Of a DNA stretch of 64,000 nucleotides, positions 7,935 to 16,397 are shown piece after piece; the stretch's first letter is position 1; each line of letters opens with the position of its first letter. The position numbers and the translations under genes were made by a program. This stretch comes from Carboxydocella sporoproducens DSM 16521 (GTDB taxonomy: Bacteria; Bacillota; GCA-003054495; Carboxydocellales; Carboxydocellaceae): positions 1-64,000 of the forward strand of contig NZ_FUXM01000006.1 of NCBI RefSeq assembly GCF_900167165.1. The letters are read 5' to 3'. Below the pieces are notes generated by a model, which saw only the letters and a program-made list of their open reading frames with translations, had not been told where the DNA came from and did no database searches.

Positions 7935-8733
7935 GGCTTTTCCCTCCTTTATCTACAGAATGGCTATTCTCCCGAATCCGGGTGAGGAAGGCGCTGACCG
8001 CCACAGCTCCCAGGGCAGCCAGAGGCAGAGCTTTACCGATGGGCTGGATCACATCCTTCCAGGTGGTGAGAATGGCCGGAACCGATGGCTGTTTGGGCAA
8101 ATCATAAAATTCCGGTGCTTTAGGCAGGAGATAGAAAACATTGGTCCCGCCCAGGAATTGCTCATCTAATCCATACAAGTTGGCTTCGGGATATAATTGC
8201 TTTACTTCTTCCAGCCGGGCTTTTGCCTTGCTGACCAGCTGGCTTCTTTCCCCGAACTGGACAGCTCCGGGCGAACAGGTTTTACTGCAAGCCGGGGTCA
8301 ATCCTTCCGCTACCCGGTCAAAGCAAAGAGTGCACTTGCCCATTTTCTGCACTCCCTCATCCACTTTGGGAATACCGAAGGGACAATATTTAGCACAATA
8401 GCCGCAGCCAATGCATTTGTCGTAATCCCTGACCACCGCTCCGGTTTCGGTGTGGCTGAGGGCATTTTCCGGGCAGGCCTTGATACAGGCCGCTTCTGTA
8501 CAGTGCATACATTGCCTTTTGAAGAAAAACCATTGCACCTGGCCATTTTCTTCAACTTCCTTGAATTTAATCAAATTATAGGTATGAGGCGTGGTATCCG
8601 GCATGGATTGCAAACCTGAGTAATAGACCGTCTTCTCCCCCGGCAACTGATTCCAGCTTTTGCAGGCTGTTTGACAGCCCCGACAGCCGACACAAAGGGT
8701 CAGGTCGACAAACATGCTAAGTTTCTCTGCCAT
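7924..8733 (-). CDS. fdnH: Formate dehydrogenase beta subunit (four [4Fe-4S])
   Basis: The protein has 269 residues. Four cysteine groups bind [4Fe-4S] clusters: CVGCRGCQTAC (residue about 15), CMHCTEAACIKACP (about 75), CIGCGYCAKYCP (about 105) and CTLCFDRV..CSKTC (about 130). A C-terminal helix (about 232-250) anchors it to the membrane beside the gamma subunit, as in FdnH. It transfers electrons from the catalytic subunit to cytochrome b. It starts one base after the catalytic subunit stop. Confidence 0.92.
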   Translation of the reverse strand: MAEKLSMFVDLTLCVGCRGCQTACKSWNQLPGEKTVYYSGLQSMPDTTPHTYNLIKFKEVEENGQVQWFFFKRQCMHCTEAACIKACPENALSHTETGAVVRDYDKCIGCGYCAKYCPFGIPKVDEGVQKMGKCTLCFDRVAEGLTPACSKTCSPGAVQFGERSQLVSKAKARLEEVKQLYPEANLYGLDEQFLGGTNVFYLLPKAPEFYDLPKQPSVPAILTTWKDVIQPIGKALPLAALGAVAVSAFLTRIRENSHSVDKGGKSHGA

Positions 8734-8734
8734 T

Positions 8735-11700
8735 CTACTCCGCCCTCCTTATATTGACCAAGAAGGCCTTGTATTCGGGAATCATGGTATTGCCATCCCC
8801 TACATGCGGGGTCAGCTTGTTGGCAATATCACCGGTAATCAGCCCCTGATAGCCAAAGTGCCAGGGCATCCCTACCTGATGGATTGTCTTGCCCATCACC
8901 GTCAGGGGGCGGAAACGTTTTGTGACCATAGCCCTTGCCTTGACCTGGCCGCGGCTGTTTTCCACGATTACCATATCCCCATCCTTGATCTTCAGTTCAG
9001 AGGCCAGAGCTTCCCCGATTTCCACCACCATCTCCGGTACCAGTTCCGCCTGCCATTCCAGGTTTCTGGTCATCTGACCGGCCTGCCAGTGCTCTGAGAA
9101 GCGATAGGTGGTAGCCACATAGGGATATTTGGCCGGATCGGATTGTTTATCCGGCTCCCAGACCTTGACAACCGGGTTCAGTTGTACCTTGGAGAATGGA
9201 TTCTGAACCGGGCTCTCCCAGGGCTCATAGTGTTCCGGGAAAGGTCCTTCATTCATCTTATCCTTGGCGAAGAGCCAGGCCTTGCCGTCATCCTGCATGA
9301 TAAAGGGATTGAGGAAGGCCGGATCATCGGGGCCAATTACCGCCTTGAAGTCAGGCACGTCATGGCCGACCCATTTCTTCTGCACAGCATCCCACCAGAT
9401 GACAGCCTTGTCCGGATGCCAGGGCTTCCCGGTGGTGTCTGCTGAAGCCCGGTTGTACAGGATACGGCGGTTCAGCGGCCAGGCATAAGACCATCTGGGA
9501 TAAATACCCAGACCACTGGGATCATCCTGTTCCCGGAGCTGAGCCAGGTTTTTTCCTTCTTCGGGGTAAATTCCTGAATAAATCCAGTTACCACAGAGGG
9601 TGGAGCCATCATCCATTAAGGAGAGGAAGTTTTTGACCTGCTTGCCTGTAGCAGTTTCCTGACCATTTATTTCGCGAGCAACCTTATCTACATCGCACTC
9701 ATCACCATCACCAAAGTTCCAGTAGAGATACTTAATCGGTTCATCAGCAGGGTTGGTACTATCCTTGTATGTTTCCTTCAGCCGACGCGCCAATTGATGT
9801 ATAATATCCAGATCAGCTCGCGACTCACCCAGAGGTTCGACCGCCTGCCAGCGCCACTGAGACCAGCGGCCGGAAGATGCAATGCTGCCCTCCTTTTCAA
9901 AGGAAGCAGCTGCCGGTAAAACAAAGACCTCAGTCTTGATCTCGGCCGGGTTAGCCCCTGCTTCTTTTGTCCAGAAGGTCATAGTTTCAGTCAGCCAGAG
10001 GTCGGCTGCGACCAGCCAATCCAGTTTCTCCAGAGCCTTTCTCTCTTTATTGGAATTTGGGCCACCTACAACTGGGTTCTGGCCCCAGCAGATAAGCCCT
10101 TTAAGTTTTCCTTTATACATGGCCTCAAAAAGTCCAATATGTGTATAGTTGGTCTTAGGATCACGCTTGGGCAAATACTGATAGGCAAACTCATTATCCG
10201 GGCGGGCAGCATCACCCCACATTGCTTTTAGGTAACTTACAAAAAACTTAGGCAGGTTCGTCAAAAATCCACCTTTAGGAGTTTCTTTTTCAATATATGC
10301 TGAAAGGGTAGCATGTTCAGGATCCGCTGTCGGCGTAGGTATATAGCCTGTGATTATGTTGTTTAATAAACCGAAATCAGTAGAGCCCTGCACGTTGGAC
10401 TCACCCCGCAGAGCATTTACACCGCCACCAGGAATACCTATATTACCCAGTAAGAGCTGCAGAATAGCATAGGCCCGCACATTTTGTGAACCAACAGTAT
10501 GCTGGGTACCACCCATTGCATATAGAATCGTGCCTGCTTTATCAGGTACACCGGTAGCCGCATAGGTTTTACAAATCTCTTCATAGAGCTCTTTCGGTGT
10601 ACCGGTTACCTGGCATACGGTATCAATATCATAACGGGAATAATGCTTTTTCAGCAACTGGAAGACACAGCGCGGATCCTGTAAAGAGGGGTCACGCAAA
10701 GGCTTGCCTTCCGCATCAAGTTTATAGCCCCAGAGTTTTTTGTCATATTTTCTGTTTTTTTCATCATAGCCGCTGAACATACCATCATTGAAATCATAGG
10801 TGTCGGCTACAATGAAAGAAGCGTTGGTGTAATTGACTACATAGTCTTTAAAGTACAGGTTATTTTGCAGGATATAATTGATCATACCCCCGATAAAGGC
10901 AATGTCAGTACCAGAACGCATCGGTGCATAAATATCGGCTTTGGAAGAGGTACGGGTAAAACGCGGGTCAACGGAAATGATTTTGGCTCCGCGCTTCTCC
11001 TTGGCTTCCATCAGCCACTTGCTGGAGATAGGATGATTTTCAAAGGCATTGGAACCAATAATCAATGCACAATCGGTATTTTTTAAATCAATCCAGTGGT
11101 TGGTCATTGCTCCACGACCAAATGAAGGCGCCAGACCGGCGACCGTAGAGCTGTGTCAAATACGGGCCTGGTGTTCGAGATAGACTACGCCCAGCCCCCG
11201 CATCAATTTTTGAACCAGATAGCATTCTTCATTATCTAAAGCTGCACCACCTAAAGAGGCGATAGCTTCAGTCCGCATGACTTTGATGCCATCTTTTTCA
11301 ACTTCAAAGGTCTTATCCCGGGTTTCTTTAATCCGCTTTGTAATTTCTGTCAACATCCAATCCCAATCTTTTTCTTCAAACTTATCGCTGCCCGGAGCCC
11401 GGTAGAGGGGTTTAGTCAAGCGCCGGGGATTGGGCTTACCTACTGCTAGATTACGGATCTGGAAAATGGATGCTCCCTTACTACAGGCACCGCCCCGGTT
11501 AACCGGATGGTCCGGGTCCCCGTCAATCAACAATAACTCCCCATTAGCAGTGTCCACGTGAGCGATCATCCCACAGCCAGCACTGCAAAACGGGCACAGG
11601 GTAGGTACTCGTTTGGCATCCTTGATTCGGAACTGTTTGGCCTGGGCCCTGGCAGGTGCAGTATCAATGCCAAGTACACCCGCTGCCGCCAGAGCACCAC

Positions 11701-11743
11701 TAAGACCAGAGATTTTGAGAAAATCCCGTCTTGTTACGGCCAT
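8735..11743 (-). CDS. fdnG: Selenocysteine formate dehydrogenase, catalytic subunit (Tat-exported)
   Basis: This is one gene of 1002 residues read through an in-frame TGA at 11156-11158. The context ..HQAR-I-U-H-S-S-TVAGLA..GRGAMTNHW is the canonical active site of selenocysteine formate dehydrogenases, with U at about residue 196. A twin-arginine signal (TRRDFLKISG) opens the protein, so it works outside the membrane. A [4Fe-4S] site (CPFCSAGC, then CSKG) and molybdopterin-guanine-dinucleotide domains follow. It oxidises formate to CO2 and feeds menaquinone through the beta and gamma subunits. A bacterial SECIS hairpin follows the TGA and the tRNA-Sec gene is 1.4 kb away. The 5' half looks more AT-rich than the 3' half. 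Confidence 0.95.
11117..11158 (-). promoter_or_regulatory. SECIS element for selenocysteine insertion
   Basis: Just after the TGA, GGTCGCC (11138-11144) and GGCGCC (11127-11132) flank the apical loop GGTCT (11133-11137). This matches the E. coli fdhF SECIS in position, and the loop shares its GGUCU, which SelB recognises. The base sequence around it is partly fixed by the protein code, but the stem is more regular than coding alone demands. Confidence 0.8.
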
Positions 11744-11790
11744 GCCTTCATCCCCTTTCTCATCTTAATTTTTTGAATTTTTGCTTTTCT

Positions 11791-11819
11791 ATTATCCATC
11801 AGCTTCCGCGATAGGTCAA
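11791..11819 (-). promoter_or_regulatory. Sigma-A-type promoter of the formate dehydrogenase operon
   Basis: On the minus strand TTGACC (11814-11819), a 17-base spacer and GATAAT (11791-11796) form a near-consensus promoter about 50 bases before the fdnG start codon. Confidence 0.7.
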
Positions 11820-11834
11820 TTTTTTGTAAGTAAA

Positions 11835-11861
11835 GTAAATTATGAAACTAATGTAATTTAC
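11835..11861. promoter_or_regulatory. Dyad (candidate activator site) upstream of FDH promoter
   Basis: GTAAATTA (11835-11842) and TAATTTAC (11854-11861) are perfect 8-bp inverted half-sites with an 11-base spacer. The centre is roughly 30 bases upstream of the -35 box, an activator position. The adjacent Cache-HAMP-HTH regulator is the obvious candidate to bind it; this is inference. Confidence 0.4.
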
Positions 11862-11894
11862 AAAAATAGATCCTGTGGCCAGAAAAACCACAGG
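11861..11894 (-). terminator. Intrinsic terminator of the Cache-HAMP-HTH regulator
   Basis: CCTGTGG (11872-11878) and CCACAGG (11888-11894) form a stem with a 9-base loop, followed on the minus strand by ATCTATTTTTG. It lies directly after the regulator stop codon. Confidence 0.65.
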
Positions 11895-11895
11895 C

Positions 11896-12987
11896 TTATC
11901 CTTTTTCGAAAATCTGATATAACTTTACCGGTCTACCAATAGCTCCGTATTTTACTTCCACCTGAATTCTACCGTTTTTTTCCAGGTAATCCAGATAGCG
12001 TTTAACTGTTACCCTGGTCAGATTCACCCCTTCAGCTATTTCTTCCGCCGACAGGGCCTCTGTTTGCTGGGTCAAATAGGCCAGTATCTGCTTTAAGGTA
12101 GATTCGTTCAGACCCTTGGGTAAACTTTCTTCAACGCTGGCAAGACTGGCAGGGGTATCAACTTCGGCTGCCCCCTTTGAAGCCAGCTGAGGCTGCCCCT
12201 GCTGCTGACTGATCTGCTGGGTCAACTTCTGCAATTCCTCTACCATCTGGTTAAAAGCCTGAGCCAGTTGCCCGATCTCATTGGAGCTATCCACTTCCAC
12301 CTTGACTGCCTGATGCCCGGAAGCTACTTCCATAGTTCCCGCTGTAATTTGCTGCAAGGGGCCGATAATAACCCGCTGGGTAAAAAACCAGCCCGCCAGT
12401 GCTACCAGCAAGGTTATACCAGCGCTGATGGAAATCACAGTAAAAATTGATTCTTTTAACAGCTGATCTGACAGTCGCTTGGAAATACCTACATAAAACA
12501 TGCCAATGATGTTACCCTGACTATCCCGCAGGGGTTTATAAGCGGTCTGATAGTACTCGCCAACCACATTGGCTTCACCCAGGTACACCTGTCCATTCTT
12601 CAACACTGTGCGGGCCACCGCATCCGAAACTTTCGTTTTTAAAGCCCGCTGGCCATCCGGCCCCCGTACAGTAGTGGCCACTCTGGTATCACCCAGGAAA
12701 ATGGTCACAGTATCCCCCGTTAGACTGGCAATATAATCTACCAGTTCCAGGTCGTTATTGATTTTATGCTCGCCTTTATATAACTCGCCATTTTTCACCT
12801 GCCAGGAACCCGGGTACATTAAATCGATAATAGCTTCCCCTGTGGCCAGGTCGCTTTTAGCTTTAGTTTCCGTGGCCAGAATGGCCCTTTCCTTCATATG
12901 AATGCTGATCACAACAGTTAATAAGAGCGACAGCAGGAGGATAGGTCCCAGAACTAATAGTAATAATTGTTGTTTCAGGGACTTCAT
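11896..12987 (-). CDS. Membrane-bound Cache-HAMP-HTH one-component regulator
   Basis: The protein has 363 residues: membrane helix 1 (about 8-28), an extracellular single-Cache sensor (about 35-170), membrane helix 2 (about 181-202), HAMP (about 203-256), a Q-rich linker, and a C-terminal winged-helix domain (about 285-363) with LSAEEIAEGVNLTRVTVKRYL. There is no histidine kinase, receiver or methyl-accepting domain. The HTH closely resembles the output domain of the CitB/DcuR-type response regulator at 33135-33821, and the Cache domain closely resembles that of the chemoreceptor at 39226-41088. I infer that it binds an extracellular ligand and switches DNA binding while still in the membrane. 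The target is likely the divergent-spaced FDH promoter next door, or tRNA-Sec. A fusion by sequencing error is unlikely because the frame is clean. Confidence 0.85.
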   Translation of the reverse strand: MKSLKQQLLLLVLGPILLLSLLLTVVISIHMKERAILATETKAKSDLATGEAIIDLMYPGSWQVKNGELYKGEHKINNDLELVDYIASLTGDTVTIFLGDTRVATTVRGPDGQRALKTKVSDAVARTVLKNGQVYLGEANVVGEYYQTAYKPLRDSQGNIIGMFYVGISKRLSDQLLKESIFTVISISAGITLLVALAGWFFTQRVIIGPLQQITAGTMEVASGHQAVKVEVDSSNEIGQLAQAFNQMVEELQKLTQQISQQQGQPQLASKGAAEVDTPASLASVEESLPKGLNESTLKQILAYLTQQTEALSAEEIAEGVNLTRVTVKRYLDYLEKNGRIQVEVKYGAIGRPVKLYQIFEKG

Positions 12988-13057
12988 CTTTTATCACTCC
13001 CTACAAACATCTACTTACAGTTATACAGGAAAAGCCCGTATTTTTCAATCAATAAAT

Positions 13058-13086
13058 TTGACAATAAGCATTTTATTTAATATAAT
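13058..13086 (+). promoter_or_regulatory. Consensus promoter of tRNA-Sec
   Basis: TTGACA (13058-13063), a 17-base spacer and TATAAT (13081-13086) match the sigma-A consensus at all 12 bases. The tRNA begins 13 bases after the -10 box. Confidence 0.85.
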
Positions 13087-13098
13087 CTAATACGGTAA

Positions 13099-13196
13099 GG
13101 GAATGAATGAGGTCTGGTGGCCTCCCCGGCCTTCAAAGCCGCGTGTTTCGGGGTAGCCCCTCGAAAGGTGGGTTCGATTCCCACGCATTCCCGCCA
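13099..13196 (+). tRNA. selC: tRNA-Sec (anticodon TCA)
   Basis: The 98-base gene has the features of tRNA-Sec: an anticodon loop CTTCAAA with TCA at about 13132-13134, a long variable arm (CGTGTTTCGGGGTAGCCCC region), a T arm GTGGG-TTCGATT-CCCAC, a long acceptor stem (GGGAATG with CATTCCC) and an encoded CCA end. It decodes the UGA in the formate dehydrogenase gene close by. No selA, selB or selD lies in this window. Confidence 0.95.
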
Positions 13197-13207
13197 GAAC
13201 AGATTTG

Positions 13208-13250
13208 AAGCCTATAAATCCCAGCAGGATTTATAGGCTTTTATATTTTT
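13208..13250 (+). terminator. Intrinsic terminator after tRNA-Sec
   Basis: A 14-bp perfect stem (13208-13221 with 13227-13240), a five-base loop and a T-rich tail (TTATATTTTT) follow the tRNA by 12 bases. Confidence 0.85.
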
Positions 13251-13355
13251 ACGAAAATGTGATGAAACTAACAGTTTTCTGTGACTGTTTTACTGTATGA
13301 TGATAACTGGTCTTTGCTAAAATAAGCACAACAGGAAATTGAGGAGGAGTAAAAA

Positions 13356-13733
13356 ATGGTTAAAAGAAAAATAGTAAAAATCAATGAAGACCTGTGCACT
13401 GGCTGTGGTAAATGCGTCAGCCCCTGTGCCGAAGGTGCCATAACTATCGTAAATGGCAAAGCCAAAGTCTTGCGGGAGGAACTCTGTGATGGCGCTGGCT
13501 ATTGCCTGGCTGTTTGTCCCACCGGAGCTCTGACCATCGAAGAAAGGGAAACAGTGGAATTTGACCACCATGCTGTGGAAGAACACCGCAAACAAATTCT
13601 GGACCAGCTGGCAATCGTCAAGTGTGCCCGCTGCGGTGCCAGTGAAATGGAGCGCGTCCTTATCCCTTACCGGCATAAGCAGGACAGCCAGTGGGTCTGT
13701 GTCCGCTGTTTACCGGCCCTGATACATGGCTAA
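13356..13733 (+). CDS. Ferredoxin-type protein with C-terminal zinc-ribbon
   Basis: The protein has 125 residues. The N-terminal half is a two-cluster ferredoxin fold: [11 protein letters not shown] at about residue 14 is a full [4Fe-4S] motif. The second motif, [12 protein letters not shown] at about 46, has Gly where the second cysteine of a standard motif stands but otherwise keeps the C..C...CP pattern seen in many such proteins. Two CXXC pairs follow (CARCG at about 90 and CVRC at about 116), likely a zinc ribbon. A perfect AGGAGGAG precedes the ATG by 6 bases. It is one of the few plus-strand genes, convergent with the sdh operon. The electron partner is unknown. Confidence 0.8.
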   Translation: MVKRKIVKINEDLCTGCGKCVSPCAEGAITIVNGKAKVLREELCDGAGYCLAVCPTGALTIEERETVEFDHHAVEEHRKQILDQLAIVKCARCGASEMERVLIPYRHKQDSQWVCVRCLPALIHG

Positions 13734-13738
13734 AAGTT

Positions 13739-13783
13739 TTCCCCCTATGATAGTAATTCAAATCTACCATAGGGGGAATTTTA
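13739..13783. terminator. Bidirectional terminator between ferredoxin gene and sdh operon
   Basis: TTCCCCCTATG (13739-13749) and CATAGGGGGAA (13768-13778) form a long stem. It is followed by TTTTATTT on the plus strand and, on the minus strand, by AAC-TTTT after the other arm, so it can serve both converging transcripts. Confidence 0.75.
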
Positions 13784-13822
13784 TTTCATTTTCCGTTCTC
13801 CAGGGTTCAGTTTCAGAAGCTT

Positions 13823-15028
13823 TTATTCGCTCCTGGTTGAAGGGGCTAGATGGGTTTCACGTAAAAAAGGAGTATAGTCTGTTTCCCGGTGGTAATTGGG
13901 AACTGGCCAGCCGAAACGGCGCCGTTGTTTGAGCCGAAAAGCAGCAGCATGTTTTTTAAGTTCAAAACCAATACCTGCAGTTACTTTTTTGGGCTCTAAT
14001 AACTCAAGACTTATAGCCCCCTGTGTTCGTGCTAAACCGACTAATTCCTCTCCAGCAGAGGAACGTACCAAAATGGTCGACTTACCAGCCTCGGTTCCCG
14101 GTTTCATAGTCGGATCCCAGTAGTCACCAACAGCAACGTCCGCAAGTTCTGCAGCCCAGTCCGTGCACATTTCACACCGATCCCGCTTGTATGCAGGCAT
14201 TAATATGTGGTACATGTAATGATGCCGATCAATAACTATTTCCTTACCATCAGCCAAACGAACCGTTAAATGGCCGGGCCAGTTACCGCCCCGGTAATTA
14301 AGACATTTAACATATTTTAAATCCTTAATACCACCCTGTTCAACCAGCAAATGCCTGGTCCCTTCAAAATAAAATTGAGAAGCGCAAAAAAGGCCAATCA
14401 CAAGTTTAACAGCTTTTGCTATACTGTCCGGTTTACCGGAAAACTGCATCTTGCGAATTCCATGGATATGACAGGGACAGCCTACAATTGCAATTCGAGT
14501 ATAACCGCGGGCTACTGCCTCATTCAGCAAACTGTTAATAGGTACCACCGCATATTTAGAACCCGCGGCAGCCAATACTTCTTCTTTTGTAGTTACCAAC
14601 CTTGCTTCTGTCCGCAATGGGTTATCCTGTTGAAAGCCCGCTACAAGGGCACAGTCGATTACTCCTCTTTCCAGCGAAAATGCCAGCAGGGCACTAACCA
14701 GGCCTCCCCCGGTACCTTCTTCCCTAATTGTCGGGTCAGAGGCATAACCATAGTAACAACCCGCATAAACGCCTAAATCATCTTTTCTTTCCGGCCTTAC
14801 CCGGCCAAAAAATTTCTGTTCCAGAGCCGGGATGGGAATATCGGCCCCCGGGCAGGCCTGAGTGCATATTCCACAAGCCTTACACTCACCTTTTAACTCA
14901 GGCAATAACTCCCCATCTTCTTCTGTAATTCCCAATACCCGCCAGGGACACAAACCTACACAAGTGCCGCAGGTGGTGCAAAGTCCCCGGTCAATTACAT
15001 CCCTTTTAAGTTCTTCAAAAGATTTCAT
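13823..15028 (-). CDS. FrhB/FdhB-family flavin iron-sulfur oxidoreductase
   Basis: The protein has 401 residues. Two ferredoxin motifs open it (CTTCGTCVGLCP at about 17 and CKACGICTQACP at about 51), followed by the coenzyme F420 hydrogenase/dehydrogenase beta-subunit core with GTGGGLVSALLAF, IVGCPCHIHGIRKMQ and CEMCTDWAAELADVAVGDYWDP. Family members are FAD and [4Fe-4S] proteins that move electrons between ferredoxin and a partner enzyme or cofactor. Here it is the last gene of the lyase/ligase/PrpD/SDH operon, 47 bases after DUF1847. It may link that pathway to ferredoxin. F420 use is not implied, as many Firmicute homologues lack it. Confidence 0.8.
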   Translation of the reverse strand: MKSFEELKRDVIDRGLCTTCGTCVGLCPWRVLGITEEDGELLPELKGECKACGICTQACPGADIPIPALEQKFFGRVRPERKDDLGVYAGCYYGYASDPTIREEGTGGGLVSALLAFSLERGVIDCALVAGFQQDNPLRTEARLVTTKEEVLAAAGSKYAVVPINSLLNEAVARGYTRIAIVGCPCHIHGIRKMQFSGKPDSIAKAVKLVIGLFCASQFYFEGTRHLLVEQGGIKDLKYVKCLNYRGGNWPGHLTVRLADGKEIVIDRHHYMYHILMPAYKRDRCEMCTDWAAELADVAVGDYWDPTMKPGTEAGKSTILVRSSAGEELVGLARTQGAISLELLEPKKVTAGIGFELKKHAAAFRLKQRRRFGWPVPNYHRETDYTPFLRETHLAPSTRSE

Positions 15029-15074
15029 TATAAATTTTTCCTCCTTATTTTTCGGGCGGCAACAATTTTCTTTG

Positions 15075-15626
15075 TTAATATTTAGAATAAACAGGCGCCA
15101 GGGGGTTATGGCAAGTAACTCGATCTTTTACAACCAAAGTGGAGACAGGGGCGGTTGAATATTTTGTAAAAATAGCATCGTGGCCAATACAAAGTCCGAT
15201 TATTAAATTCAACTCCGTTCCGGCCTCACCTAATATTTTAGCTTGAGCTACCGGATTACAAGTAGCTTCATAGCGACCTTCAACAACATTAGGCATGCCA
15301 AATTCTTTTTTATTCATACCGCATACTTTGCACATAACTGAATCTACCTCAAAATAATTCTCCAAAATTTGAGAAATCATTTTAGCCTCATTGGAAAGAC
15401 CAACACAAAAGGCCAATCCTATATGCTTGATACCTACTTCCTGGCAAAACAAAATAACTTCTTCTAAACGAGTCTTCTTCATGTAATGTTCGGCTTCAAT
15501 TTTTGCTGCAGCAGTCCACATCTTTCTTACTAATTCGTCCTCATACTCCGGAACCGGGATTCTTTCCTTGGTACAAACCTTCCCCTGGAAATAACAATCA
15601 TTTTTTGAACAATCGGCGCACTTCAC
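15075..15626 (-). CDS. DUF1847 family cysteine-rich protein
   Basis: The protein has 183 residues. It opens with MKCADCSKNDCYFQGKVC, a small cysteine cluster, and carries further conserved cysteines (FCVGLSNEAKM, VMCKVCGMNKKE, GLCIGHDAIF and VTCHNPLAPVY). This matches the DUF1847 family, thought to bind metal and of unknown function. It starts with GTG (15626), with AGGAG 9 bases upstream. It lies 24 bases after sdhB and 47 before the FrhB-like gene, so it is part of the operon. No catalytic role can be given. Confidence 0.75.
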   Translation of the reverse strand: MKCADCSKNDCYFQGKVCTKERIPVPEYEDELVRKMWTAAAKIEAEHYMKKTRLEEVILFCQEVGIKHIGLAFCVGLSNEAKMISQILENYFEVDSVMCKVCGMNKKEFGMPNVVEGRYEATCNPVAQAKILGEAGTELNLIIGLCIGHDAIFTKYSTAPVSTLVVKDRVTCHNPLAPVYSKY

Positions 15627-15650
15627 TTTGCATTGCTCCTTTTCTCTATT

Positions 15651-16397
15651 TTACTTATCTAACCAGCGCAAAATACTGTGAAGTGTAACCTGACGGTTTA
15701 CATCGGCAATAGAAGCTGTCAAAGGTATTTCTTTTGGGCAAACCCGGACACAGTTCTGGGCATTACCGCATTCAGCTATACCGCCTTCACCCATCAGGGA
15801 TTCAAGGCGTTGGCCTTTACTCATTGCTCCGGTGGGATGAGCATTAAAAAGGCGAACCTGAGCAATGGGTGCAGGACCGATAAACTTCGATTTGGGGTTG
15901 ACATTGGGACACGCTTCCATGCAACACCCACAAGTCATGCAACGGGACAATGGATATATCTTCTCCTGTACTTCCTGGGACACCTTGGGTCCAGGACCCA
16001 AATCATATGTCCCGTCAATATCAATCCAGGCCTTGACCTTTTTCAGGTTTTCAAACATAATGCTGCGATCTACCATCAAATCCCTGATAACGGGGAACTT
16101 GGTTAATGGTTCAAGCACAATAGGCTGCGTTAGCTGGTCAATCAACGCCGAACAGGCCTGACGGGGTTTGCCATTGATAATCATGGTACATGCTCCGCAG
16201 ACTTCTTCCAGACAATTACATTCCCAAACTACAGCCGTTGTTTTCTGTCCCTGGGCATTAACCGGATTTCTTTGAATTTCCATTAATACGGAAACCACGT
16301 TGGCTCCCGTCCGGTAAGGCACTTTAAATTCTTCCCAGCGTGGACGATCCTGGGGGCTATCTTGTCGTTTAATTTTTAGATGAATTGTCTTCGACAT
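15651..16397 (-). CDS. sdhB: Succinate dehydrogenase/fumarate reductase iron-sulfur subunit
   Basis: The protein has 248 residues. An N-terminal [2Fe-2S] domain carries CNCLEEVCGAC and a later CSAL (about 58-82). The C-terminal domain carries CMTCGCCMEACP (about 153) and CVRVCP (about 216) for the [4Fe-4S] and [3Fe-4S] clusters. It relays electrons between the SdhA flavin and membrane heme b. Its start lies inside the last codons of sdhA (29-base overlap), with AGGAGG 9 bases upstream, giving translational coupling. Confidence 0.94.
   Translation of the reverse strand: MSKTIHLKIKRQDSPQDRPRWEEFKVPYRTGANVVSVLMEIQRNPVNAQGQKTTAVVWECNCLEEVCGACTMIINGKPRQACSALIDQLTQPIVLEPLTKFPVIRDLMVDRSIMFENLKKVKAWIDIDGTYDLGPGPKVSQEVQEKIYPLSRCMTCGCCMEACPNVNPKSKFIGPAPIAQVRLFNAHPTGAMSKGQRLESLMGEGGIAECGNAQNCVRVCPKEIPLTASIADVNRQVTLHSILRWLDK

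Noticed and set aside
11156-11158. Stop codon splitting the formate dehydrogenase gene, as in a pseudogene.
   Set aside because: The TGA sits at the canonical selenocysteine position, a SECIS hairpin follows, and a tRNA-Sec gene is nearby.
13270-13289. AACAGT/ACTGTT dyad before the small ferredoxin gene.
   Set aside because: Six-base half-sites in an AT-rich leader, without a clear promoter position, are too weak to call an operator.
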